A DNA stretch of 64,000 nucleotides from Inonotus obliquus (GCA_032164295.1 JAJHTX010000002.1:4216001-4280000); one strand, 5' to 3'; counted from the stretch's first letter, positions 47,119-59,524 are shown. Numbers and translations are program-made. Notes: generated by a model not told the origin, from the sequence alone.

Positions 47119-48057
47119 TCAGTACGCAATTCTAACGCACTTCCCCTCCCATTTCTGCCACCGGGGAAGCACCCCAGTTGCGATAAAGTGTGCGACGTCC
47201 TTCCTGCTGATCGTGTAACTTCCACATATTTCGCGGTCTTCGGCGCGGTAGGCTGCCTTGTCCGAGTGCGACGATTCGTCCCCTTTGCAGGCACCATCCG
47301 TCAACAGAGCCGGACGAATGATCACGACGTGCTTCAGCCAGCCGGAAGAACCAACGCGCTCTTGCCAGCCATCCGGGAGTATCTCTTTATCTGGTTCACC
47401 ATCTAACGCAGGCCATTTCCAACCTGCTGCATGCCAGATGGCACGCTCCATTCCGAGCTTGTCGGTATGCGGTGCCGAGATGAGGTATGCGTATACGGGC
47501 TTGAGGAGAACAGGAAGCGCTTTGTGAGCTGTCTTTCCGAGTCCTGTCGAAGATATAACGACGAGATTTGGTTGTGAAGTAGGATCGTGTGGATAGACGG
47601 AGAGGAGATTGAGCATGCAGCGAGAGCAAATATCCGGCGGCGTAAGAACGAAGCCCTTCGTCACACTGAATGATGGTGTGCCACCTAAAGGTATTAAGAT
47701 ACGTGAGTCGCTGCAATTTATACATTGGTGACGATACTGACCAACTGTGAAAATAATGGTGTCCAGAGGACCGTCGTCACCTTGAGAGGCAGCATCCCAG
47801 GCGCGACGTACGTCTTCTTGCTTCAGAGCGTCACCCTGGACAAGACGAGCCTTTCCGGATGCGACGAACGGTTTGATACTGTCATCCCCATCGAAGCAAG
47901 AGGTATTACGAAGCAAGAAGGTCACAGTAGCGCTATTCTCTGAGAAAAGAGATATCAGCATAAAATTCAACATACTAAAAAGCTAATGCTGACGAAGAAG
48001 CCTCCGAGCTGTGATGTACCCTATGTTTCGGGAGCCTCCAATAACTAGAACCTTCAT
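47119..48057 (-). CDS. NAD(P)-binding Rossmann-fold protein (NmrA/atypical SDR-like)
   Basis: Likely an atypical short-chain dehydrogenase/NAD(P)H-binding protein. The start ATG 48057 gives MKVLVIGGSRNIGYITARRLL, a classic dinucleotide-binding beta-alpha unit with GGSRNIG. It then splices (donor GTCAGC, acceptor CTCAG) to NSATVTFLLRN, which continues with ARLVQGDALKQEDVRRAWD and DTIIFTVGG. The second intron is near 47690-47747. Later VVISSTGLGKTAHKALP, KLGMERAIWHAAGW and VVIIRPALLTDG fit this fold, and the end is ISRKDVAHFIATGVLP. The substrate cannot be predicted. About 280 residues. Confidence 0.8.
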
Positions 48058-48697
48058 GGTGAAGATGATACAAGGGATAGTTTTGTGGATTGATGGATGT
48101 AGTTAAAAAGTGGATAAGTAGCGAGACACAGAATGGCGCCCAAGTGATGGACCCTAAGCTCTTGAATTATTGCGCATCCCTTATACTGCTACTGAGGTAC
48201 ACTAAATTCCTATTGGAAAGTACTGCGCTCCGTGCGTATGTGCGTACGGATCGGTAGGCGATCCGGTTGGGTGATGTTCCATTTTCACTGCGCCCGGTAA
48301 TGAAACAGAAAGGCAGTGATTGTACGTACAGGTACGTGAGTTTCGTCGCGCCGCCCACTTTGATCCGTCGATCCCATCATATTTACGTAATGAAACAAAG
48401 AGACGTGGTGTGGAAGATTAAATTCAGACGTGTTTATACAAAGTATAGCAACGGCGACGAACACCGGTAGAAAGGAAAGGAAAGGAGGTCAGAAATTCAT
48501 GAGGGCATCACATGGGTGACAACGAGAGAGTACATGGTTACAGTGCAACGTAATGCACCGCATTGATACATTCAATCAAGGAATACACGCAGCAGACATG
48601 TTTTCAGGAACAAAGTACAGATGGGGAGACAGAAAGCGTTCGACTGGAGTAGATGGTGAGCGATGGAAACGGAAACATTAATCACAGAAAAGTACCG
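48058..48697. other. Intergenic
   Basis: 640 bases between the start of the NAD(P)-binding gene and the stop of the minus-strand membrane-protein gene. No coding signal beyond short frames. Confidence 0.4.
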
Positions 48698-49776
48698 CTA
48701 GAGATCTTCTTTGAATTTCGTCCCTCCGGGAAACGTGACGGCCGTCTCAGCAGAGTCAGCCGACATATGCCGCGGCTGAGGCTGGACACCATCCGTCCTC
48801 CTGTTAAGGTGCTCGATGTATGTCGGGTAGTTGACTAGCGAGTCGTCGTCTATATTCGTTGGCGAGGTAGAACGAACAGGCGGTTCGAAAGGCTCATCTT
48901 CAGGCGCGTGACCTGGAGCTTGGAGATCAACGACTGTCAAAGAGTCCTCCTTCCGACGTTCGCGTGTGGCGTCGTGAGCATAATCGAGGTTTGGCACCGT
49001 AACTTCACCCTTCGGCCCAGTTCTACCGCTGTGCATGCCCCTTTCGAGCTTTAAAGGATCGCCACGCCCAGGATCGTATGGTCCCATCCCAACAGTATCA
49101 TCCGCATCCCAGTCATCTTCATCGTCTCCAGGCGCACGCACCCAGCCAGAGCGCTTAGGATTCTGACTTCGGAAGCCGAAAAGAGTACCACGTCTTCGAG
49201 GGAAGCCTGGGCCCGCTGAAGGTGCTTCGACACCAACCTCCCCTGACTTTCCTGGTATGGTTCGTCCGCCGTGCTTGAAGTTGCGGAGGAGGAAGAATAC
49301 ACCGATACATGAGCCTATGAAGATAACACCAAGCCCTACAATAAGGCCTATAAAGCCTATATACTTCTTATTAGAACTACGAAGGGAATGAGACAGGAGT
49401 TGGCCGCGTACCTCCCTCTGAACCTCCAATTTCTGGAATACCATTAGACTTTGCTTCTGCAGCAGCTTCTGCTCCTGCGGAAAGCTGAAATCACGTTTGA
49501 TAAGAGCTGTGAACTGGCCCTCCAGCAACATGGACATGGTCATACGTACTGCGGTTGGGTCTGTGATGCCGTCCGCTCGTCGATGGAGAATACCGGGCAT
49601 TTCGAGCAATGAGTGAAACGGATCACTTTGCAGAGGTACGTGTGTGTGAAACAAAGGCTCAGAGAAGGGTCGATGGACAAAGTTGCAAGGGCAACAAGAG
49701 TGACAATGACGAGCTCATGCAAAGGAACGTAGGCCAGAGGCGATGACGCATCTGCTATATATGGCACTTCTCCCAT
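48698..49776 (-). CDS. Single-pass membrane protein of unknown function
   Basis: Three-exon model 49776-49546, 49484-49412 and 49356-48698 gives 320 residues, all phases agreeing. The N-terminus has a hydrophobic stretch (HELVIVTLVALATLSI). A short Ala/Glu linker leads across intron 2 into a transmembrane helix, FIGLIVGLGVIFIGSCIGVF, followed by a long cytosolic tail with KRSGWVRAPGDDEDDWDADD, Pro-rich parts and SLVNYPTYIEHLNRR. An intronless reading from ATG 49600 is also open, but it gives a less protein-like N-terminus and ignores good splice sites. No family was recognised. It is probably basidiomycete-restricted (inference). Confidence 0.6.
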
Positions 49777-49872
49777 GATCGTGGGAAAATCAATAAAATA
49801 CTATCATACAACAACACTGCATATACTCTGATCTACAGAGGGACAGGACACAAGACAGACCAGTACTTCATT

Positions 49873-51139
49873 TCAGGGGCAGAACTCGATCAAATAGTCA
49901 GAAGCTTTCTCTGCTTCACAGGTGTATAGTGCAGTCAAACTATCTTCGTCGTAGGCGAATGCGTAAGAGTGAGGACAATTTGACTCTGTCGCGAATTCAT
50001 TTGTTACAATTTATCATCACAGCGCAACAGGAGAGAGAACTTACTGAAATGATCATAATACGGTATACCGGAAGCTGGACATCGTTCAGGAACATCATAC
50101 TGACCACTGCAGCAGTATGGCGAATTTCCTAGAATAGAAATTGAGTATCAACCCAGGGTTCAACATTGGCGAGTACTTACCCGGATCTTTTCCCAATTTC
50201 CACCCCGCGGCACATGCGCTCAAGCAACCAGCATCGCCAACTCTCAGCAAGTCAGGACCTATGCGGGTCAAAAAAGCATGAATACCCAAACAAGTACGAT
50301 AATTTTAATACCAACAATTGGTGGTGACATTCTGCGAACAGTCAGAAGCTGCGCACCCTCTGTTGCTCTGAATCCTCATCTCAATGTTGAATCCATCCAC
50401 AAGCGATACTGGAAATACCTTAGTCAGTTTTTTATGTGATGATTTCATCCTGCAGATCCCTTACCGTCATAGTAATCGAGACCGTCCTCTGCATCAAGAG
50501 TGAACTCTGCTAGCGTAGCAGGCGGAACACCCTAAAGCACCCCATATTTCAAGAAGTCAGGCTATAAGTGAGGTAAGGGCACTCACAGTCCCACCATCAA
50601 GCGCGCACTCGACACCACCATTACAACCTCCAGCAGGACACGAGTTTGGTCCAGGATCGGAGCTGAAGTCGCAATCGCGGCGGCCCTGTAAACGTTGGAT
50701 TAGATGGATTCTCGATGGAATGGGTGCTGGACTGTACCCAAAGACGGCCGGCTGTCCATCCGTCAGGGACGTGGAAGCTCCACAGTGAGTTGGGAGGAGC
50801 TTCCCATCTGTACTGGTATAAATGATCATCATTATATTTGGGATTATTATTAAGAATTACCCGGTAGGAGCCTCGGGTTTAACTGGGGATATGTTCGTGT
50901 CAGTGAAGATCTAAATTGAGTATGAGTAACAACTCGAGGCTCATTTCCAATCGAGAAATTTAGTCCGTACCGCAGGCCTATTCAAGTCATTAGTATGAGA
51001 AAGGATCGGGAAAGCAGAGATTCGATACCTACCAGACTGTGTAACTGCATTTGTTATGCACATAGAACGTGCGAGCACTCGCTACACTGACGAGCACCGA
51101 TAGTACAGTACAGAATGCGGCAATGCGGAGGGGAGCCAT
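49873..51139 (-). CDS. Secreted thaumatin-like protein
   Basis: Small thaumatin/PR5-fold protein, secreted or wall-associated; fungal members can act on beta-1,3-glucan. The start ATG 51139 begins MAPLRIAAFCTVLSVLVSVA, a signal peptide. About nine short exons follow. Intron joins recover family motifs: CSYTVWPAIFTDTN, then APTGWEAPPNSLW, then VPDGWTAGRLWGRRDC, then CPAGGCNGGVECALDGGT, DYYDVSLVDGFNIEM, CLSACAAGW and a C-terminus ending DYLIEFCP. The Cys-rich pattern and REDDD-type acidic positions are typical. Exact exon borders in 50.1-50.6 kb are approximate. Confidence 0.88.
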
Positions 51140-52179
51140 TGGCGCTGTATGCTGAATGCGTACCACAGGTGAGCCATCTTATAATGCGCTTGTTCACTTT
51201 GCACTTTGCACAAATGACGAGTCTTGGCGTGCGGAATGCGATTGCAAAATTGGCAGCTGGTTATCACGATTTTTCTCCATTTTTGGTCTCAACAGACGCA
51301 TGGCTGATATAGAAATGGAACCGCCAAGGTTCAGCAAATTTTCAGCCTCAAGGGAGGACAAGTTCGTGATAAAAGCAAGTAGCCACTGAAGCCGCATCCC
51401 CGAAATGGAACGGGGTGTCGGTATTTGCCGAACGCTGTTTCCATCACCACGAAACAAAGGATCGCGGTCAGCCTCCAACGCCTCTTCCTTCCACGAAGGC
51501 CACGAAGGGAGGCGGAACTGCAAGATAGATTGATTTTACAATGAATATTCTGAAGCGTTGACTACACGTTCTTGGATTTTATCCAAGTTGTAATGTTCCT
51601 TGACGCGTCAATTGTCCAAGAATGCGCTCACTCTCTTTGTTATTGTTGACTCTCTCATATTCTTTGTCAACGTAAACCTTTCGCGGTTAGCTTCCGCGTC
51701 GAAGAATGATTTCCTTCATTCATGGAAGAAACCAGCCAAAATGCATCCTTTGATCTATCCGACGTGAACTGGGGGCGATCTGTAAGCCCAAATCCCTGAA
51801 CAAAAGCCTTTTTCGAGCACAGTGTTATTGTTTCATATGCTCCCTACATGGTATTAAGGGAGTCGTGTTATTGAAGAATGATTCTCTTTTCCCGCAACGC
51901 CAGTTGGTGAGCCGCAATCGCTTAAGCAGGCTTTGGACCATGTCCACCTTCGTTGACCTAGACTGTCCCTGGGAAACCACAGCATGTACGGCCAATGAGA
52001 CCGCAAGATGTGTGTGGCCCGACAAGATGTTGCGCACGTATTTATGGACACTCGCTGTTGAAGCGGAATCCAGCCTATCAGGATACGAGTCGCATTCAGG
52101 CTGCGACTACGATCACTTTCCACTCGACAGTCGTTCTTCCATACGCATTTGGAGGTTCTCGTTGGGACCGTCATATGAA
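51140..52179. other. 1.0-kb intergenic interval
   Basis: Upstream of the thaumatin-like gene (minus) and of the next + gene, so it is a divergent promoter region. A frame at 51940 onward runs open into the next gene's first exon and could extend its N-terminus, but has no recognisable content. The stretch 51540-51700 is AT-rich. Confidence 0.4.
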
Positions 52180-53431
52180 ATGGCAGACAATTCTTTGTCT
52201 CCTGTTGATCGTTTTGTGAGCTCATTATTCCACCCGTATAAGAAAGAGGCTCAGTTGACCCTCCTATCTTTCAGAATAGGCACCGTAACCTTTCACAGAG
52301 AAACGGCACGTTGTCTACACCACGTCTCCGCCACTTCGCAAGTTGCGACACCGGCCTGCATCAATCTCTACCCGTTTCACCTCGTCATCCTCGCCTTGCT
52401 CGCTCTCGCACGCCGACGCGGTACCCTATGACGGAATATCCACGGTGGAACATCGAGCCTTTATCTAGAGATCTATCAGGATTTTGTGACGAAGATGTGG
52501 CCGAAAGGGTACTACCTATGGCGCATGCGGCTTTTCAGGCCACTTCACATGTGCCCACTATAAGACTTTCTCCTTCATCCCCAGATTCGAGCAATACGTC
52601 TTTCGTCTCGACTCTCTTCTCAATGTCAGCTTCGAACTATCCATCAGCGCCTGCATCAACGGCATCTGACGGCTATACGTCCACATCATCGGAATCGTCT
52701 CGCTCGACATCCAGCGAAACACAGCTCCTTGCGGAATATGACCGCGTTGTAGAAGATTTCAGAAAGCTCACGCCCGAATATGAGTTCCCGTTTTACGCTA
52801 TGACGGAAGTCCAGTACAAGTTTGTCCGTAGACAGAAGGTGAGTATATGGGAAAAGAATAATTGCCAGATTGCTGATGATTTCTCTTCGCGTAGCTGGAC
52901 GAAATCGTCGTTTTGCTTGATCTAACCAAATATCTAACGACGGTGAGCCCAGGGCGCCACGGATGGGCAGTCGCAAAAGCAACGACCTCTACTAATAACC
53001 TTGGATATCACTCGAAGTACAGTGTCGAGGGAAACAACGTTTTCTTGCGTTGGCAAGACAGAACTTCGGGACAAATGTTCTATCAATACTGTGGATTCTA
53101 CATAATCATGGATGGAGCATCTTGTGGCTTCAGAGGTCAAAAACATTTTGGTGGCAGAAGGGCAGAGAATCCGAACCTTTTCTTTTTCAAGCTTCATGAA
53201 AATGAAACGCGAATGTTTTCCATCGTTTCTGGTACTGCAATTCCTCAAGTGGGTGTGTACCAGCCGTCGGGACGCTCAGGCAAAGGAAATACGTCCAACG
53301 ATGGCTCCTCGAACGCAGAAGTTAGGCAGAGGACAACCAGCGCAGGTTCACGCATAGTAACTGTTGACAATGTCGACTTCGCGATGGAAGATTCGCCAGT
53401 CGCATGGGACCACGGTTCATACAGGGGATGA
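52180..53431 (+). CDS. Unrecognised Ser-rich protein with conserved-looking C-terminal domain
   Basis: Three-exon model 52180-52215, 52275-52838 and 52895-53431 gives 378 residues in phase. The N-terminal half is basic then strongly Ser/Thr/Pro-rich (SSESSRSTSSETQLL). The second half looks like a folded domain: EYDRVVEDFRKLTPEYEFPFY, LDEIVVLLDLTKYLTT, NNVFLRWQDRTSGQMFYQY, CGFYIIMDGASCGFRG. No family was recognised. The start at 52180 is supported by an in-phase intron (donor GTGAGC, acceptor TTTCAG); starting at ATG 52428 instead would give 315 residues. Confidence 0.6.
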
Positions 53432-53537
53432 GGTCCTGGAGAGTTCATAATCAGTTCTTTGTCATGCCTACATTATTCAACCCACCTTTCTCATTTCTCC
53501 CGACTTATGAAATACATGCGCTGTCAATTTTTTTGAT

Positions 53538-54813
53538 ATGGATCGAGCAAGAGCTTCCGCAGAACAGGTCTTGAGGATAAAAGACTATATAGTAAGGCTG
53601 ACTTCCATGGAGTCGACGCGTCTTGGTTCGTTCGGTCGTGCGCGTTTCAGCTCAGGTAGTACGCCAACAATGAGCTCGCTAGCACTCGCTACGGTCATTA
53701 GTGGATACAGACTGATCCTGCAGCCTGTTCCTCCATTCACATGGTTTGGGCTAGATTTTAGCACTCTGGACGTTGTTGGCGGACTACGCCTCTGTATCGT
53801 TCTCCGTCAACTCCGTGAAATGAATTTACGGTATCATCTTGATTCAAAAAGTCATAAAAATGCTCGTGATGGTGATGGAAAAGATGTCGTAGATGATGTA
53901 GAGTCCATGAGCTATGCGAAGCACGTTGCTGTAACGCTGGTCGTGGTCTTTGGAGGAGAAGCAATTATGAGTACGTTCTACGTGTCGACTCCGTTTCATG
54001 ATAAGCCTTGCTGATGTTGCAAAATAGGTCCCTGGTTAGGCCTCTCGCCTTCATTTGTCTTCACACCAGTGGTTCTCGCATTATACACCGGTTTGACGCT
54101 GCTTGCTGAATCGATACCGTCAGTCCCGACCATGTCGTTCAAGACTGAATTTCCACTTTCTTTATTCGATGGCATGACGCGCGCTTTCCTCGTCTGCACA
54201 CTTATTCCACACGTCGTTTTATATCATCCTAAACCTATCATCGCCTCTTCCCCATGGACACTTATCCTCTCATCGTTGGTATGAACCATCCTTGTTCCCA
54301 TTAACTACTCTGAATTTATATTCAGGTTATTGCCAATGGAGGCTTCTTCTTAGTCAACCTCTTTACTATGTTCAACCCTTCAGGATGGACCCTCGCAACA
54401 CCAGCGGAATTGCGCGCGTATGGTTGGACAACGGTAGATTTGTGGTGTGCGCCAGTGACAACGGCACTTTACGCATTACTCACACATGCGCAGCCATTCT
54501 GGGCGGAATTGCACGGCTTAATCATTCAGATACTAGGAGCTAGCAGCGAGGACATGGATAAGGCGACTACACTGTCTCGAGGCGAGGCGCTCGATCCTGA
54601 CAATGCTCGAGCAGCGTGTGCGATCTTTCTTGCGGGACTCTTTGCTGGACGCACCGCCTGGAATATGGGCGGTCCGTTTCTGAAGGGCCTGCGTGGAGAG
54701 AAAAAGAGAGTCATCCGTTCCAGTACGTTAACAAAGGGTCTCTCGTGGTTCGTTGCCCTAACGCAATGTTTTCAGAAGTTGATGGTCGGCGACTGAAAGC
54801 AAAGATCCAGTGA
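53538..54813 (+). CDS. Multi-pass membrane protein of unknown function
   Basis: Four-exon model from ATG 53538 to stop 54811-54813, with introns starting at the GTACGT near 53970, at GTATGA near 54278 and at GTACGT near 54722. Hydrophobic segments include SLALATVISGYRLILQPV, HVAVTLVVVFGGEAIM, FVFTPVVLALYTGLTLLAES, FFLVNLFTM and AACAIFLAGLFAG, so four to six membrane spans are likely. Between them are a His/Lys/Asp-rich loop and PSVPTMSFKTEFPLSLFDG. The C-terminus is basic. No family was identified. A later in-frame ATG at 53610 is an alternative start. Confidence 0.65.
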
Positions 54814-55161
54814 TGAAGTAATGTTCTATGATTCCCCATTCTTTTATTAGCGCACGACTCGATATTACCTTAGATCTAGAAGATAGCTACAAGTCACATT
54901 AGTTCGTTGACGTGAAGGCCGGATATTTATTCGTCTTTTCAGCGTTACAAAGAGGTTCACTTTCTTTGAATGACCACCCAATGATCACTATTATTATCTT
55001 TGCTTCGGCCCATACTGTCTGTCCGATCGGCATCCGGACTTGTGATACGCGTGTCACGTGCAGCCTTAACGCGTTAATGACTGAGCCCCCCCCCAAAAGC
55101 AAAGCGCTAGATACACATACCTCTCTCCTTCCCACCACCACGAATTCTCAAACAATCAGCC
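54814..55161. other. Intergenic: RBR ligase promoter
   Basis: 348 bases between two + strand genes. It contains a run of nine C at 55086-55094, about 70 nt before the next ATG, and a pyrimidine-rich leader after it. Confidence 0.45.
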
Positions 55162-57275
55162 ATGTCTGACGGAGATGGCGCTTTCTATGACTCTGAAGAT
55201 GCTGAGGACTTCTCGGATTTTGGCGTAGGTGACCATCCCTTCACTATTGCCCTATCAGAACACAAGCCGTCCGCCCTGAAACGAGTTCAACACAATGGCT
55301 GGTCTAGAGCACGTTGCTGACACTTTCTGGTTTGAACATTGTAGGATGATGACGACGATATGGAGGATATCGCATCTCGGAGTAAGGGCAAAGACGCAGA
55401 CTTGATGGTCTCCTGTGCGAGTTTCGGTCCGGGAGCGCTTCGTGCAGAAATTGACCGAGAGTTAGAAGCCGTCGTATCTGTCCTCGGCGTCGATGTACGA
55501 AAAATCATTCTGCTCTGTATCTGTGTTCTCCTGGTTGATTGACGAAATATTCTTGGTGTCTAGAGGGATCTTGCCTTGATCTTCCTCTTGCACTATCGAT
55601 GGAAGCGAGACAAGCTTATCGAGCATTACTTCGAATCACCTGCTCATCTCCTTTCGGAGGTCGGAGTTCCTACCGACAACGATGTCTCATCAGACAATAA
55701 GAGTGAGTTGGCGCTAATCAGTTGTCACGTAGTAAGTGCATGGAGACTTACAGAATGCTCCTTAGTGGGATCTCGTTGGAACCCTCTGAAGCGGATCCGT
55801 CCCGCCCCCTATTCGGCTTCACCGGACAACGTGTGCGGTGTTTGCTTCGAGGAAATAGTCGAGAAATCCGAAATTCCTCCACCACAATGCAAGCATACCT
55901 TTTGTCGGGATTGCTGGAACATGTACCTATCAGATCGCATCAACTCCAACGGAGAATACTTGATACGGTGTATGTCTCCGAAGTGTAAAGCAAGATTACC
56001 GGAATCGTTTATGATGAACGTGGCAGGGATCGAAACGTACGAGAGGTCTGTGTTTGTCGTTCATGGCCATACGAAATACTGACCAGTTCCTGTCAAGGTG
56101 GCGAAATCTTGTCTCACAGTCTTTCGTTTCATCCAACTCCTCCTTCCGATTTTGTCCTGCACCGTCCTGCTCCGAAGCGCTGCAGTGCTTGACTAGTCCA
56201 TCTTCTTTCCTCTACATCGTTCCTACAGTGACATGTTCTCGCGGTCATTCATTTTGCTTTGGGTGCGGACTGGGGGATGGGCATGCTCCTGTTATTTGCA
56301 GAATAGTGGATAAATGGGTCTCTTCTCAAGATGATTCAGGCACGTCAGAGTGGTTGAGGGTGAGTTTTGACGTATTTGACCAACTGGTAAAGAGTAAAAT
56401 TATTTCTTTCTTTCAGGCAAATACGCGACAATGCCCAAAATGCACTCATAATATTGAAAAAGCAGGCGGGTGCAAGTATGTTTTAGTCGATGGTCCGTAT
56501 TTTTCGCCTTTGATATTTCTTCTCTATCCAGCCGTATGGTCTGTCGACAATGCTACTTTCAATTCTGCTGGGTGTGTTTAAGTGATTGGAAGGTGCACGG
56601 ATACAATCGGAACGTATGCAATTCGTACGAAGAACCGAAACCGACTTCGGAGATGAGCGAAGCGAAAGCAAATCTCGAGAGATGGATGTTTTATTTTGAT
56701 AGGTTTAAGAACCATGAGGAGTCTGCAAGGCTTGATCAGATTATCGCTGATCATGTCGGGGAGAAGATGCAGAAGATGCAGGAAGAGTCGAGCTTGTCAT
56801 GGATTGAGGTGAGTTGTTGTATGAATCACTCGATTATCTTGACAACTTCCGCCGTTGTTGAGTCTAGACGCATTTCATGCAAGAAGCCGTTGACGAGCTG
56901 ACGAGATGCAGGAGTACATTGAAGTGGACGTACGTGATGGCCCATTATCTCACTTCTGGCAATAAGAAACAGATATTCGAGGACATTCAGGCGTAAGCTA
57001 TTCCTCTATCCTAAAGTCTCCGCTGATGCGTCCTCCTTCGTTCCAGTGACCTCGAAAAGGCCGTTGAGCAGTTGTCAGAACTACTTGACGATCCGATGGA
57101 CGTCATTCCTAACATCACCGGATCCTCGAATACTGTGATCAAAGACTTGCGACAGAGACTCATGGACAAGACCGTATACGTGAAGAGGCGCCATGAGATC
57201 CTCCTTACAGATATCGCGAAAGGAATGGCCGATGGTAGTTGGGATTGGATCATTCCAATTTATCAATCAGATTGA
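55162..57275 (+). CDS. Ariadne-type RBR E3 ubiquitin ligase
   Basis: RING-between-RING ligase of the Ariadne family. The start ATG 55162 opens an acidic N-terminus (FYDSEDAEDFSDFG) spliced to DDDDDMEDIA. A UBA-like helix region (HYRWKRDKLIEHYFE) precedes RING1 (CGVCFEEIVEKSE, CKHTFCRDCWNMYLSD). The IBR has FRFCPAPSCSEAL, VTCSRGHSFCFGCGL. RING2 has TRQCPKCTHNIEKAGGC, joined by an intron (donor GTATGT near 56476) to RMVCRQCYFQFCWVCLSDW. The C-terminal Ariadne domain is well kept (RFKNHEESARLDQIIADH, CRSTLKWTYVMAHYLTSG). Oddly, the His that usually follows the catalytic Cys (GGCNHM) reads Arg (GGCNRM), and the Cys-X4-Cys gap of RING2 is shortened to X2. Confidence 0.9.
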
Positions 57276-57738
57276 ACATCGCATTAGTGGAGTCAAACTT
57301 GCAGGAAATTGGTGATCTATCAGCATCATGATCCTCTACTCTTTCGTCTCGTAGATGCCGACAAGCACTCAATCGCACATAGATGATGGTGTCCGGTAAG
57401 GGATACATGTATAGTATATGTTTGCAGTTCTGGGTATAAATGTTTTGCGTCGGGCTTCTCTTCATCTTTGTGAGACACTTACACTTCCAATCTCGCTCAC
57501 AAGGTGTAGTAGAACACTAGAGCATGAAATCGGAATATGAAGTCGGGGCTAAATGCGATGTCACTCATTATTATCACTCATCACGATGCAACGCTGGCTG
57601 GGCGACGCAACTCTGTAAACCTTACGTAAGGGGATATGCTTGTGACTATTACCTATTCTGGAATCTCTGCCAAACCAATCAAGTTGCCTGCGTTTCTCTC
57701 TTCCGAACGTAAAACCGATCTCTCCCCCATCCTTATTC
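57276..57738. other. Intergenic: NDUFV1 promoter region
   Basis: 463 bases between two + strand genes. An open frame from ATG 57636 runs into the NDUFV1 presequence region but a spliced start at 57739 is preferred. No other feature. Confidence 0.4.
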
Positions 57739-59337
57739 ATGCTCAACCGCGCAGGCAAAGGTCCGCTGAACAGAGTTTATCTATTCAAATACGCATTCTG
57801 AATCGTTCAACTGCTTTAGCGATCTCGCGGCCTCTGAGAACAAAATATGCACGGTCATTTGCGACCGTCACAGACCCGCCGGTTCGCCGTTATGGTGGTC
57901 TAAAGGACCAGGACAGGATATTTCAGAATGCCTATTGCCGGCACGATCACGGCTTGAAAGGTGCTCAGGTGTGTTACGAGCGCCCGTTTCATCGTATCTC
58001 CAAAGGTTAACAGTATCACGTAGTCGCGCGGAGACTGGCATCGGACGAAGGATATCCTCCTCAAGGGTGACTCCTGGATTATTCAGTCGATAAAGGACTC
58101 TGGTCTTCGAGGTCGTGGTGGTGCTGGCTTTCCTTCCGGTCTCAAATGGAGTTTCATGAATAAGCCTGGCTGGGAAAAGGATCCGCGTCCGCGTTACCTG
58201 GTTGTGAACGCTGATGAAGGGGAGCCTGGGACCTGCAAGGATCGCGAAATTATGCGAGGCGATCCTCACAAGCTCGTCGAGGGATGTCTTGTTGCAGGAA
58301 GAGCCATGAACGCGAATGCTGCTTATATTTACATCCGTGGAGAGTTCTTCCAGGAGGCGTCCCACGTCCAACAGGCCATTGACGAAGCGTACAAAGCTGG
58401 CCTTATCGGAAAGAACGCCTGCGGGAGTGGGTACAACTTTGATGTCTATCTCCACCGTGGTGCTGGCGCATACATTTGCGGAGAGGAAACCGCTTTGATC
58501 GAAAGTCTGGAAGGAAAGCAGGGCAAGCCTCGACTCAAACCACCTTTCCCTGCGGACGTTGGACTCTTCGGCTGTCCGAGTACTGTCGCCAACGTTGAAA
58601 CCGTCGCTGTTGCTCCTACTATCTGTCGGAGAGGACCAAGTTGGTTCGCGAGCTTTGGACGCGAGCGTAATCAAGGGACGAAGTTATTCTGCATCTCTGG
58701 TCACGTCAACAATCCGTGCGTCGTAGAGGAGGAGATGAGCATTCCCCTGAAGGAACTGATTGAACGTCACTGCGGTGGTGTCCGTGGCGGCTGGGATAAC
58801 TTGCTTGGCATCATACCGGGAGGGAGTTCTGTTCCAGTCTTGCCGATAGATAAATGTGCGGAGGTGCTCATGGATTACGATTCGCTTAAGGACGCACAAT
58901 CCGGTCTTGGTACGGGCGCAGTTATCGTTATGGATAAATCAACAGACATCGTCAAGGCCATCGCGCGCTTTGCACACTTTTACAAACACGAATCTTGTGG
59001 CCAGTGCACGCCATGCCGTGAAGGTACGACATGGATGATGAAGATAATGGATCGATTCGTTGAAGGACGAGGACATCGTCGGGAGATTGACATGCTGCTG
59101 GAATTGACGAAACAGATCGAGGGGCACACCATTTGCGCCCTGGGTGATGCTGCTGCTTGGCCTATTCAGGGCCTTATGCGTCACTTCCGGCCAGAGGTTG
59201 AGAAGCGCATTGACGAATTCCGTGCGAAGAATGGGCCTGTGCTGTTTGGTGGACGGTTGAAGAGCGAGCTAGACGACCCAACACTAGCCCTTCCCGACAA
59301 TCTGGGTGCAAACCTTGTTGAGGAACCAAGGGTGTAA
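57739..59337 (+). CDS. NDUFV1: NADH:ubiquinone oxidoreductase 51-kDa subunit (complex I, FMN/NADH-binding)
   Basis: Entry point of electrons into mitochondrial complex I. Model: 57739-57760, 57820-57968 and 58024-59337, giving 494 residues. The first exon is only 22 nt and splices to make a presequence, [20 protein letters not shown], ending SFATV before the mature [20 protein letters not shown] motifs are [19 protein letters not shown] and [16 protein letters not shown]. The N3 [4Fe-4S] ligands are [13 protein letters not shown] plus the later Cys in [22 protein letters not shown] lies at a normally conserved YGRHG-like position. An alternative unspliced start at 57636 would add a non-conserved leader. 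Confidence 0.95.
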
Positions 59338-59524
59338 ATACCGTAGGACACTCCACAATATCACTTCTTTTGCAATTGTCTCTTCGGTGAAGTGCTGCTC
59401 GTGAAGCTTTTGAACTACGGTACAAATGTATACAAATACCGCTTTTTTATTATAACTAAGTAAATGTTCCCACGAATACATGAGATAAGATGTAACACAA
59501 GACTCCATATTGAATTCGTCCACC

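Noticed and set aside
47725..47943. Small + frames over the NAD(P)-binding gene
   Set aside because: Antisense shadows of the Rossmann-fold protein on the minus strand.
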